Positions 1-6,345 are shown, numbered from the stretch's first letter. The stretch: DNA of 8,305 nucleotides from SZUA-254 sp035292425 (GCA_035292425.1 DATDQD010000195.1:1-8305), one strand, 5' to 3'. Made by a program: numbers and translations. Notes: generated from the sequence alone by a model not told the origin.

Positions 1-816
1 ATACAGTCGTCTCCTCCCTCCTATGCGGATTATACGGTGGGGGTTGCGAGCGGCCTCGACACCGCCGATTTCGATTTCGGCAATTTCTATTCGCCCGCTG
101 GGGCGTACCATGTGCAGGCGGGCTGGAACCTCCTCTCGCTCCCCGTATCGATGTCAGACCCTGTTGCAGACTCCGTCTATCCGAATGCGCTCTCGTCGAT
201 CTCCCTCTACGATAGCGCCTACCATCCGGTCGACACCATCCCGAACGGGAAGGGTTACTGGGTGAAGTTCCCCTCCGCGAAGAACATCCTGCTCCAGGGA
301 AATGAGCGCACGCTCGACACCGTGGAGGTCGTGGAAGGATGGAATCTGATCGGGGCGCTCTCGGTTCCAGTCGGGGTCGGGGCGATCGCCCAGCAGCCCG
401 GGAGCATCGTCGTCTCGAAATTCTTCGGATACCGGAACGGTTCGTACCAGGCGGTCGACCCCGACTCGTCCCTCGTGCCGCACGACGGTTACTGGGTGAA
501 ATGCTCCGGCGCCGGGGATCTCATCCTGGACGGTACCCTGTCAATGCGATCGAATCCCTACGTCTGGGTTGGAAAAATGTACGTCGGGGGCGTCCAGTGC
601 GACAGCGAGTTCTTCTCGCCTCCCGATACGCGCGCGCTCCTGGAGGGAACGGGGATCGAAGTGAACGATGTCCTCGTCGAGGGATACTACGTTTGCGCCG
701 CGTGCGGTTGTCCCGATTACGCGGCCATGCATTACGCTCTCATCGGCAGGGACGATCTCGCGGAGGCCGGAGCCCTGGGATTCACCCCGGCGGACCCTCC
801 CGTCACCCGGGATTGA
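1..816 (+). CDS. C-terminal part of a large secreted/surface protein (SdrD-like end, two GWNL...GYWVK repeats, Cys-containing tail); 5' partial
   Basis: The frame is open from base 1, so the gene starts upstream; 271 residues are visible (numbered from base 1). Residues about 8-32 (ending DFDFGNFYSP) resemble the end of an SdrD_B/Cna-like beta-sandwich, common in FCB surface proteins. Two imperfect beta-rich repeats follow: GWNLLSLPV...GKGYWVKF (about residues 41-100) and GWNLIGALSVPV...HDGYWVKC (about 115-180). This pair is often found near the C-terminus of secreted Bacteroidota/Ignavibacteria proteins, usually before a type IX secretion sorting domain. No such sorting domain is seen. Instead residues about 185-271 form a different module with four cysteines (C200, C232, C235, C237) and the motif VCAACGCPDYAAMHYALI. 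A candidate internal start exists at 544, but no convincing ribosome binding site precedes it, so I keep one continuous reading frame. Role and substrate are unknown; extracellular location is inferred. Confidence 0.75.
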   Translation: MQSSPPSYADYTVGVASGLDTADFDFGNFYSPAGAYHVQAGWNLLSLPVSMSDPVADSVYPNALSSISLYDSAYHPVDTIPNGKGYWVKFPSAKNILLQGNERTLDTVEVVEGWNLIGALSVPVGVGAIAQQPGSIVVSKFFGYRNGSYQAVDPDSSLVPHDGYWVKCSGAGDLILDGTLSMRSNPYVWVGKMYVGGVQCDSEFFSPPDTRALLEGTGIEVNDVLVEGYYVCAACGCPDYAAMHYALIGRDDLAEAGALGFTPADPPVTRD

Positions 817-832
817 TTACTCGTATTGTGCT

Positions 833-2923
833 TCAGGGATCTCTGAACAGTGCGCTGCCGGGGATCTCCCGCCGGTCGAATCCCGGCCCTTCCCACGAAA
901 CGGTCAATCCGTCTCCGCCGGTCTTCTCGAAGAACTCCACGCGGATGGGATGGAGCCCCGCGGAGAGCGCGATCACGCCTTTCCTGAGCGCCATGCCGTG
1001 GAGCCCGTCATTCTCCACGACGAGATCATCCCGGACGAACAACCGGCTGCCGTCGTCTGACTCGGTGTAGAACGTATAGATTCCGGTGGCGGGGACTTCG
1101 ACGTATCCGCGGTACTCGAACCCGAAATGTTCCGGATCCCTGCGGGGAGTGAAATTGAAATGAGGAAGCGTGCCCTCGCTGACCGGATCGAGCGCGTGAA
1201 AACCGGGAAGGCTGTCCCAGTCACCCTCGAAGTATTTGTAGACGACACCGTGTACTTTCTCCCCTCTCTTAAAACCGGGCGCGGGAACGACTTTTTCGAA
1301 AATCGCCCGGGAGATGCCGCTCACCGCCTTCCCCTCCCTGAAGCACCGGGCTGAAACGACCGCCGACTCGCGAATGACCGCGGCGCCGGCGAGAACCGGC
1401 GACACGATGGTAGGGGTGCTCCCGTTGAGCGTATAGCGAATTTCGACGTTAGCTCTCCGGGTCGAAATTGCGACCTCCATCGTATCGATAAAAATCCTCA
1501 TGGTAGTATCGATCTCCGGCGGCACGGCGACATCGGCCGGGCCCGCCAGGTCGAGCACGACGACGGCGTCTGTCGTGTCGGGCGCCGGCCGGTCGAGCCG
1601 TACAACCAGCGCGTCCTCTTCGCGCGTCACCGTCAGCGGGCGCAGGGTCGTGTCGGAAAGGAGATACGCACCCCTGGATGCATTGAAGACGCCGGGGACT
1701 GTCAGCTTCCCGCCGGCAGGCCAGTCGAAGACGTGCAGGTAGAGCCTTGTCCCTGCGCCGGTTTCCTTTTTCGTGCAGCGGCCCCACGGGAGCGCCGCGA
1801 ACGGGCTCGCGTCGGTGCCGTAGATCGATTCCGAATTCACATTCATCCACCGGCCGATGGCCTTCAGACGATCGACGGATTCCGTCGGGATGAGGCCCTC
1901 GGGCGTCGGGCCGACATTCAGGAGGAAGTTTCCCCCCTTCGAGGCGATGTGTGCCAGCGTCCGGATCAGTTCAGATGACGATTTCCAGCGGTCATCCTTC
2001 CGGTTGTACCCCCAGTGGTCGTTCATCGTCATGCAGGTTTCCCAGTTGACCCCGGGGAAGCCCGTCGCCGGGACCTGCTGTTCCGGCGTGCCGAAGTCCC
2101 CCGCCGAGGCTTCTCCTTCCGAAAACCCCTCCATCCCCGATCTCCCCGCGCCGACTCTGTTATTGATGATGATGCCGGGTTGAAGGCCCCTGACGTAATC
2201 GTACAGGTCCCTCCCCCGCGCGCGGTCCCACGTCCCCTCCCATTCCCCGTCGAACCAGAGCACGCCGATCTTCCCGTAGTTCGACGTGAGTTCCTTCAGC
2301 TGGGTTTTCATGTACCCCACGTAGCGGTCGAAGTCGGCGCCTTCCGCGCTCCGGTCCTTTTCCCATTCACGCCGGGGGAGGTAGTCGGGATGGTGCCAGT
2401 CCATGATCGAGTGGTACCAGCAGACCGTGATCCCCTCCCCGCGGCACGCGTCGGAGAGTTCCTTCATGATGTCCCGTTTGAACGGCGTCGCCATGACGTC
2501 GAAGTCCCCCGCCTTCGAATCGAAAAGCGCGAAGCCATCATGGTGCTTCGTGGTGATGGTGATGTATTTCATGCCAGCCTCTTTCGCGAGCCGGACCCAC
2601 GCGCGCGCGTCGAACTTCACCGGGTTGAACTGTTCGATGAAACTGTCATACACCCCGACGGGGATTTCCGCAGTGGTGCGGATCCATTCGCCGTGGCCGG
2701 TATTGCCGTTCCATTCGCCGGCGGGTATCGAGTAGAGGCCCCAGTGGATGAAGAGCCCGAAGCGCGCCTCCCTCCACCACTTCATCCTGGCCTCGTACTC
2801 CGGGGCGGTTTCCGTGACGGGGGTCTGCGATCGCGCCGTGCAAAAGCACATGACGGAGATGAGCGCGACGGACATGAGTGGGATTGAGCGGAGCGCGATA
2901 CAGGTCGAGGATGCGGCTTTCAT
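833..2923 (-). CDS. Secreted alpha-L-fucosidase, GH29 with chitobiase-like C-terminal domain and PA14 domain
   Basis: A 696-residue exoenzyme predicted to hydrolyse terminal alpha-L-fucose from glycans outside the cytoplasm, with retention of configuration. Residues 1 to about 33 are a signal peptide (K2/R12, hydrophobic 15-28, likely cut near ARSQ). The GH29 domain spans about 40-460: RFGLFIHWG (54-62), TTKHHDGFALFD (124-135) and VLWFDGEW (221-228), where D225 is the expected nucleophile. E281 in GTPEQQ is a candidate acid/base; this assignment is not certain because it varies between GH29 subfamilies. Residues about 475-545 (VEIRYTLNGSTPT) match a chitobiase/hexosaminidase C-terminal domain, and about 555-690 (YKYFEGDWDSLP, YTFYTESDDGSRLFV) a PA14 domain, probably sugar-binding. 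The frame is open up to 3073, but the start at 2923 gives the signal peptide and lies downstream of a strong promoter at 2980-2952; the longer start would lie upstream of it. No Shine-Dalgarno is seen. No type IX sorting tail is seen. Confidence 0.93.
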   Translation of the reverse strand: MKAASSTCIALRSIPLMSVALISVMCFCTARSQTPVTETAPEYEARMKWWREARFGLFIHWGLYSIPAGEWNGNTGHGEWIRTTAEIPVGVYDSFIEQFNPVKFDARAWVRLAKEAGMKYITITTKHHDGFALFDSKAGDFDVMATPFKRDIMKELSDACRGEGITVCWYHSIMDWHHPDYLPRREWEKDRSAEGADFDRYVGYMKTQLKELTSNYGKIGVLWFDGEWEGTWDRARGRDLYDYVRGLQPGIIINNRVGAGRSGMEGFSEGEASAGDFGTPEQQVPATGFPGVNWETCMTMNDHWGYNRKDDRWKSSSELIRTLAHIASKGGNFLLNVGPTPEGLIPTESVDRLKAIGRWMNVNSESIYGTDASPFAALPWGRCTKKETGAGTRLYLHVFDWPAGGKLTVPGVFNASRGAYLLSDTTLRPLTVTREEDALVVRLDRPAPDTTDAVVVLDLAGPADVAVPPEIDTTMRIFIDTMEVAISTRRANVEIRYTLNGSTPTIVSPVLAGAAVIRESAVVSARCFREGKAVSGISRAIFEKVVPAPGFKRGEKVHGVVYKYFEGDWDSLPGFHALDPVSEGTLPHFNFTPRRDPEHFGFEYRGYVEVPATGIYTFYTESDDGSRLFVRDDLVVENDGLHGMALRKGVIALSAGLHPIRVEFFEKTGGDGLTVSWEGPGFDRREIPGSALFRDP

Positions 2924-2951
2924 GGGCGGTTGGGGAGGTGTCTTCGCAGGG

Positions 2952-2980
2952 AATATACCCCGTGGGGCAGAAAGTGTCAA
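2952..2980 (-). promoter_or_regulatory. Sigma-70-type promoter of the fucosidase gene
   Basis: On the minus strand TTGACA (2980-2975) is a perfect -35, followed by a 17-base spacer and TATATT (2957-2952), one mismatch from TATAAT. Transcription would start near 2945, giving a leader of about 22 bases before the ATG at 2923. The bases ATTG just at the -35 and the TATATTCC at the -10 also partly resemble the Bacteroidota TTTG/TAnnTTTG pattern. The site supports the 2923 start. Confidence 0.8.
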
Positions 2981-2987
2981 TTTTCGA

Positions 2988-2999
2988 CCGGCCGGCCGG
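2988..2999. repeat. 12-base perfect palindrome CCGGCCGGCCGG in the divergent promoter region
   Basis: A fully self-complementary 12-mer lies 7 bases upstream of the fucosidase -35 box, between the two divergent promoters. It could be a protein-binding site, but a short CCGG palindrome can also arise by chance in GC-rich DNA. No second copy was noticed in the window's intergenic regions. Confidence 0.4.
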
Positions 3000-3045
3000 A
3001 GGAAATGCCCCACGCGAGTCCGCGCAACGGGTTCGGGAGCCCGGT

Positions 3046-3074
3046 TTTCCATTTGTCCGTCATTTTGGTACATT
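3046..3074 (+). promoter_or_regulatory. Candidate promoter of the TM2-M48-P1 operon
   Basis: TTTCCA (3046-3051, 4 of 6 to the -35 consensus), a 17-base spacer and TACATT (3069-3074, 4 of 6 to the -10 consensus). The start of transcription would be near 3081, about 58 bases before the ATG at 3139. Weak by itself, but the TACATTC -10 and spacing repeat those of the promoter candidate before the transporter gene. Confidence 0.4.
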
Positions 3075-3123
3075 CACGGTCGAACGGCGGCCGGGTGCCG
3101 CGGACAGCGTCTCACTCAACCAT

Positions 3124-3130
3124 GAGAGGA
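3124..3130 (+). promoter_or_regulatory. Ribosome binding site of the TM2 gene (GAGAGGA)
   Basis: GAGAGGA ends 8 bases before the ATG at 3139, a normal Shine-Dalgarno spacing. It decides the start: the frame stays open upstream to 2878, but that stretch crosses the divergent promoter region and gives a low-quality N-terminus. Confidence 0.75.
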
Positions 3131-3138
3131 TAGCCATT

Positions 3139-3477
3139 ATGGATCAGCAGAAAGTCGACATGTTCATCATGTCTTACTCGAAATACTTCGAGGGGCACCA
3201 GATCGGGTCGATCCGCGAGCGGCTCCTGAAACTCGACGATTCGAAATTCGTCATGCTCCAGGCCGCAAATTTAAAAGACCCCGTCATCACGCTCGTCATC
3301 TCCATCGTGGGAGGGAGCCTCGGCATCGACCGCTTCTTCATCGGCGATACCGGGCTCGGGATCGCGAAGCTGCTCACCTGCGGCGGCCTCGGGATCTGGA
3401 CCATCGTCGACTGGTTCCTGATCATGGGACGCACCCGGGAAATCAACCTGCAGAGACTCCAGCAGGTGTTCTATTGA
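3139..3477 (+). CDS. TM2 domain membrane protein
   Basis: A 112-residue inner-membrane protein of unknown molecular function. A soluble N-terminal region of about 47 residues (MDQQKVDMFIMSYSKYFEG..., with IRERLLKLDD at 25-34) precedes the TM2 domain at about 48-98. That domain has two hydrophobic helices (about 49-63 and 73-95) linked by a short turn carrying the typical DRF (64-66), followed by GDTGLGIAKLLTCGGLGIWT and DWF (91-93). From memory, proteins with this same N-terminus are widespread in Bacteroidota. The start at 3139 has a good ribosome binding site. It is the first gene of a five-gene operon; the DUF2752 gene follows after 27 bases. TM2 proteins often neighbour DUF2752 and other small membrane proteins, but no biochemical role is established for this bacterial family. 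Confidence 0.92.
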   Translation: MDQQKVDMFIMSYSKYFEGHQIGSIRERLLKLDDSKFVMLQAANLKDPVITLVISIVGGSLGIDRFFIGDTGLGIAKLLTCGGLGIWTIVDWFLIMGRTREINLQRLQQVFY

Positions 3478-3504
3478 TCGGCGGGTCCCTCAACTGAACG
3501 ACCG

Positions 3505-3930
3505 ATGAACAGGATCCGGCTGTATATCCTCGTCATCGCATTGTCCCTGGCGGGATACGGGTGGACCGCGTGGAATGTGAATTCGGCCCATGCAAAGGGT
3601 CCCGGGTCCCATTCCACGCCGACGCCCTGTCCCGTCAGGCTCGCGACCGGCCTCCCCTGCCCTTCGTGCGGGACGACGCGCGCGGTGGAGTCGCTCGCCG
3701 GCGGCGACATCGCGGGGTCCCTGCGGACGAACCCCTTCGGGCTCCTGGCCGCGCTCGCCCTCCTGGCGTTCCCGCCCTGGGTTCTTTATGATGTCCTCCG
3801 TTCCCGGGACGGGTTCTTCCGGTTCTATCTCGCCTTCGAACGGACATTGAACCGTCACCGTCCGCTCGCGCTTGCCTGCGTCGCGCTCGTCCTCGCGAAC
3901 TGGGTCTGGAACATCCTCAAGGGTCTCTAG
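3505..3930 (+). CDS. DUF2752 family membrane protein
   Basis: A 141-residue predicted membrane protein of the DUF2752 family, function unknown. It has an N-terminal hydrophobic helix (about 6-22), then a Cys-rich loop with CPVRLATGLPCPSCGTTRA (42-60), the family signature (CPxCGxTR plus an upstream Cys). NPFG (76-79) and a second helix (about 79-97) follow, then a third near the C-terminus (about 120-137). The three loop cysteines (C42, C52, C55) could hold a metal or form a disulphide; this is inference. No clear Shine-Dalgarno precedes the ATG, but the gene starts 27 bases after the TM2 stop and is followed by the next start after a single base, so it is probably translated by coupling within the operon. 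Confidence 0.9.
   Translation: MNRIRLYILVIALSLAGYGWTAWNVNSAHAKGPGSHSTPTPCPVRLATGLPCPSCGTTRAVESLAGGDIAGSLRTNPFGLLAALALLAFPPWVLYDVLRSRDGFFRFYLAFERTLNRHRPLALACVALVLANWVWNILKGL
3919..3923 (+). promoter_or_regulatory. Ribosome binding site of the DUF4870-like gene (AAGGG)
   Basis: AAGGG lies inside the last codons of the DUF2752 gene and ends 8 bases before the ATG at 3932. It selects this start over an in-frame ATG at 3872 that would lie inside the DUF2752 gene. Confidence 0.55.
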
Positions 3931-3931
3931 G

Positions 3932-4363
3932 ATGTGGACCAGGCCCCCGTTCGTCTACCGGCCCGACGAGTATGAATCCGAGAAGGCGTCAAACAGCTAC
4001 CTGATGTCGGTGATCGCCGTGATGGCGGGCCTGCCCTTCCCCGTCATCAATCTCGTGGCGACGGCGTTTTTCTTTTCCGCCAACCGCGGCGGGACCTTCT
4101 TCGTCCGGTGGCACTGCACGCAGGCCCTCGTCTCCCAGGCGGCGATGCTCGCGATGAACGCCCCGGGCGTGTACTGGACGCTCGCGATCATCTTCGGGTC
4201 GGCGTCGGTCAGCAACCTCTATATTTCCTACATTCTCACCATCGTCATCTTCAACATTCTCGAATTCATCGCGACGATAGCTGCCGCGATCGAAACCCGG
4301 AAAGGCCGGCACGTGCAGTGGTGGGTCTTCGGAGCGATGACGAACGCTCTTGTGAAACAGTGA
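3932..4363 (+). CDS. DUF4870/Tic20-like small membrane protein
   Basis: A 143-residue predicted inner-membrane protein. A polar N-terminus (1-20) is followed by three hydrophobic regions, about 22-49, 63-90 and 95-120, and a short basic tail (ETRKGRH at 121-127). The segment FFVRWHCTQALVSQ (56-69), just before the second helix, is like the FVRFHAxQAL motif of DUF4870/Tic20-type proteins; this resemblance is the basis of the call, and the overall match is weaker than for its neighbours. The start at 3932 lies one base after the DUF2752 stop and has an AAGGG ribosome binding site. The M48 gene starts 4 bases after its stop. Function is unknown; the position suggests it works with the TM2 and DUF2752 proteins and the protease. 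Confidence 0.7.
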   Translation: MWTRPPFVYRPDEYESEKASNSYLMSVIAVMAGLPFPVINLVATAFFFSANRGGTFFVRWHCTQALVSQAAMLAMNAPGVYWTLAIIFGSASVSNLYISYILTIVIFNILEFIATIAAAIETRKGRHVQWWVFGAMTNALVKQ

Positions 4364-4367
4364 TCCG

Positions 4368-5174
4368 ATGAAGGCCTTCCCCCAGTTCGTGCTCTTCGTG
4401 AGCGTCTTCTTTTCGACCTGGTTTCTCCTGAACCGGGTGGACTTCATGGACGCCTTCGACATCGAGGAATTTTCGCGGGAGAACGAACGGAAACTGGGCG
4501 ACCTGATCGTCGAAACGATCACCTCCGGCCACCCCGAACTCGAGGCCGACTCCGTGAGGGGGATGACGTCGGAAATCCTGTCGAGACTCTGTTCCGCGAA
4601 CGACATCGCCGACACCACGATCCGGCTGACCATCATCAGCAACGGCGACGTGAACGCTTTCGCGCTCCCGGACCGCCGGCTGGTGGTCCATTCCGGCCTC
4701 ATCGCGTACTGTAAAACGCCCGAGGAACTCGCCGGGGTCATCGGGCATGAACTGGCCCATATCGAGCACCGGGACGTGATGCAGAAGCTGGTGAAGGAGG
4801 TCGGCCTCTCGATGCTCATGACGATCGCGGGCGGAGGGTCGGGCGGCGAGATCCTCAAACAGACGGCGCGGACGCTCTCTTCGACCGCCTTCGACAGGGA
4901 ACAGGAGAGCGAGGCCGACACCGCGGCGGTCCGGTACATGGCGGCGGCCGGCATCGATCCGGAACACCTCGCCAATTTTCTCTACCGCCTCTCCCAGGAG
5001 AAGCGCGACGTTCCGAAATCGCTCGCATGGCTCAGCACGCACCCCAATTCGTCGGACCGGGCCGCGGAAATCGTGAAGCTGAAAAGCGCTGCGCGCTTCA
5101 CCGTTGAACCGATCGCCGATTCGCTCGCGTGGGCGTCGTACCGGCGCATCGTGAAGGGCGCCGCGGACGATTGA
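4368..5174 (+). CDS. Membrane-anchored M48 family zinc metalloprotease
   Basis: A 268-residue Zn-dependent endopeptidase, probably tethered to the inner membrane with its catalytic domain in the periplasm. An N-terminal hydrophobic helix (about 5-22) is an anchor or uncleaved signal. The catalytic motif VIGHELAHIEHRD (124-136) supplies zinc ligands H127 and H131 and the general base E128; the third ligand is expected at E182 in QESEAD (179-184). Upstream NAFALPDRRLVVHSGL (96-111) is the usual M48 active-site strand, and WLSTHPNSSDRAAEI (221-235) the usual C-terminal motif. There are no TPR repeats, and the length matches short LoiP/YcaL-type M48 proteases rather than BepA. Relatives degrade misfolded membrane or outer-membrane proteins; the substrate here is unknown. 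It starts 4 bases after the preceding stop and ends one base before the next start, so translation is probably coupled. Confidence 0.92.
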   Translation: MKAFPQFVLFVSVFFSTWFLLNRVDFMDAFDIEEFSRENERKLGDLIVETITSGHPELEADSVRGMTSEILSRLCSANDIADTTIRLTIISNGDVNAFALPDRRLVVHSGLIAYCKTPEELAGVIGHELAHIEHRDVMQKLVKEVGLSMLMTIAGGGSGGEILKQTARTLSSTAFDREQESEADTAAVRYMAAAGIDPEHLANFLYRLSQEKRDVPKSLAWLSTHPNSSDRAAEIVKLKSAARFTVEPIADSLAWASYRRIVKGAADD

Positions 5175-5175
5175 C

Positions 5176-6282
5176 ATGAAAAAACGCGCCAGAGACCTTG
5201 GGATCCCGTTCCGCGGCACGCCCGGCAGGCGTAACGCCATCACCGACGTCTCGGGGGTGGAAGTCGGCCACACGACGATCGTCCGCGGAGCGGGGAAGCT
5301 TGTCATCGGGAAAGGACCCGTGCGCACCGGCGTTACCGCAATTTTACCGCGCGGCGGGAAGTTCGACCCGGTCTTCGCGGGGTGGTACGCGCTGAACGGG
5401 AACGGGGAGATGACCGGCACGACATGGATCGAAGAGTCGGGGTTCCTCGAAACCCCGGTCCTCCTCACCAACACCTTCAGCGTGGGGGTGGCGCGCGACT
5501 CGGCGCTCGCCTGGATGGCGGAACACAATTTCAAAAGCAACCTTATCGGCGATCTCTGGTATGCCTACCCCGTCGTCTCGGAAACGTACGACGGACAGCT
5601 CAACGACATCGCGGGTCAGCACGTCACGCGCAAGGATGTCTTCGCCGCGCTCGACGCGGCGAAAGGGGGCGCGGTCACTGAAGGAAACGTCGGCAGTGGG
5701 ACGGGGATGATCTGTCACGGTTTTAAGGGGGGGATCGGGACGTCGTCCAGGAAGACGGAGGAGGGGCATACCGTCGGGGTCCTGGTCCAGGCGAACCAGG
5801 GGACAAGGAAACTCTTCACCGTGGCCGGTGTCCCGGTCGGGGAGGAAATCACAGACCTCATGCCAGAGGTCCATATCGAAAAGGGCGACAATGATACCGG
5901 ATCGATCGTCGTCGTCGTCGCCACCGACGCCCCGCTCATCCCCCTCCAGCTGGAGCGACTCTGCAGGCGGGTGCCGATCGGCATCGGGCTCGTCGGCGGG
6001 CGCGGGGGAAACGAATCGGGCGACATCTTCCTGGCCTTTTCCACCGCGAACCCGGGCGTATTCAGCAGGATGAAGGTCGCGAAGCCCGCGATGCTCCCGA
6101 ATGATGAAATCACTCCCCTCTTCGAGGCGGTCGTCGATGCGACCGAAGAGGCCATCATCAACGCGCTCGTGGCGGCCGAAACGATGACCGGAATCAACGG
6201 GAACAAGGCGTACGCGCTGCCGCTGGACCGGCTCCGGAAGGTCCTGAAGAATCACAACAGGTTGACACCGTCCCGGAAGTGA
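5176..6282 (+). CDS. P1 family peptidase (DmpA/BapA-type N-terminal nucleophile aminopeptidase, S58)
   Basis: A 368-residue member of the DmpA/BapA family, which cleaves itself before a Ser to make two chains; the new N-terminal Ser is the nucleophile. Known members remove N-terminal residues from D-amino-acid amides/esters or beta-peptides; the natural substrate is unclear. The self-cleavage site is recognisable as DNDTG|SIVVVVATDAPL, between G242 and S243. Other family blocks are RNAITDVSGVEVGHTT (19-34), LTNTFSVGVARD (97-108), EGNVGSGTGMICHGFKGG (169-186) and GRGGNESGDIFLAFSTAN (275-292). The N-terminus (MKKRARDLGIPFRG) lacks a hydrophobic segment, so it is probably cytoplasmic, unlike the anchored M48 protease before it. 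The start lies one base after the M48 stop (TGAcATG), which argues for coupled translation; the only GA-rich stretch lies about 16 bases upstream. It is the last gene of the operon. Confidence 0.93.
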   Translation: MKKRARDLGIPFRGTPGRRNAITDVSGVEVGHTTIVRGAGKLVIGKGPVRTGVTAILPRGGKFDPVFAGWYALNGNGEMTGTTWIEESGFLETPVLLTNTFSVGVARDSALAWMAEHNFKSNLIGDLWYAYPVVSETYDGQLNDIAGQHVTRKDVFAALDAAKGGAVTEGNVGSGTGMICHGFKGGIGTSSRKTEEGHTVGVLVQANQGTRKLFTVAGVPVGEEITDLMPEVHIEKGDNDTGSIVVVVATDAPLIPLQLERLCRRVPIGIGLVGGRGGNESGDIFLAFSTANPGVFSRMKVAKPAMLPNDEITPLFEAVVDATEEAIINALVAAETMTGINGNKAYALPLDRLRKVLKNHNRLTPSRK

Positions 6283-6301
6283 ATTCTCGCGATCCTGCGA
6301 T

Positions 6302-6330
6302 TTGATTCTTATGCCTCACCTCTGTACATT
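6302..6330 (+). promoter_or_regulatory. Candidate promoter of the KimA-like transporter gene
   Basis: TTGATT (6302-6307, 4 of 6 to the -35), a 17-base spacer and TACATT (6325-6330, 4 of 6 to the -10). Read instead by the Bacteroidota pattern, TTTG (6301-6304), a 20-base spacer and TACATTCG fit TTTG/TAnnTTTG with one mismatch. Transcription would start near 6337, leaving a leader of about 20 bases, too short for a riboswitch. Confidence 0.5.
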
Positions 6331-6345
6331 CGTCGGCTTCGAATC

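Noticed and set aside
798..812. A small GC-rich hairpin (TCCCG, loop, CGGGA) at the end of the surface-protein gene
   Set aside because: The stem is only 5 base pairs, lies inside the coding region and has no T-run, so it is not a convincing terminator.
2015..2887. A 290-codon plus-strand open frame inside the fucosidase gene
   Set aside because: Antisense to the GH29 catalytic domain, rich in Arg, Pro and Val, with no motif. It is an artefact of GC-rich codon use.
2924..3073. A 50-residue N-terminal extension of the fucosidase
   Set aside because: It would start upstream of the strong promoter at 2980-2952 and would bury the signal peptide inside the protein.
2878..3138. An 87-residue N-terminal extension of the TM2 protein
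   Set aside because: It crosses the divergent promoter region and overlaps the fucosidase start; a good ribosome binding site marks the start at 3139.
4266..5540. A 424-codon minus-strand open frame across the M48 and P1 genes, with others at 3989-4975 and 5344-6255
   Set aside because: They overlap genes with intact catalytic motifs on the plus strand, and their products show low-complexity charged composition and no recognisable domain.
5908..5919. Four GTC repeats in the P1 peptidase gene
   Set aside because: They encode the conserved Val-rich strand directly after the nucleophile Ser, so they are explained by protein sequence and codon preference.
6287..6310. A possible terminator after the P1 peptidase gene (TCGC...GCGA followed by TTTGATTCTT)
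   Set aside because: Only 4 base pairs can form and the T-rich part coincides with the promoter candidate of the next gene.
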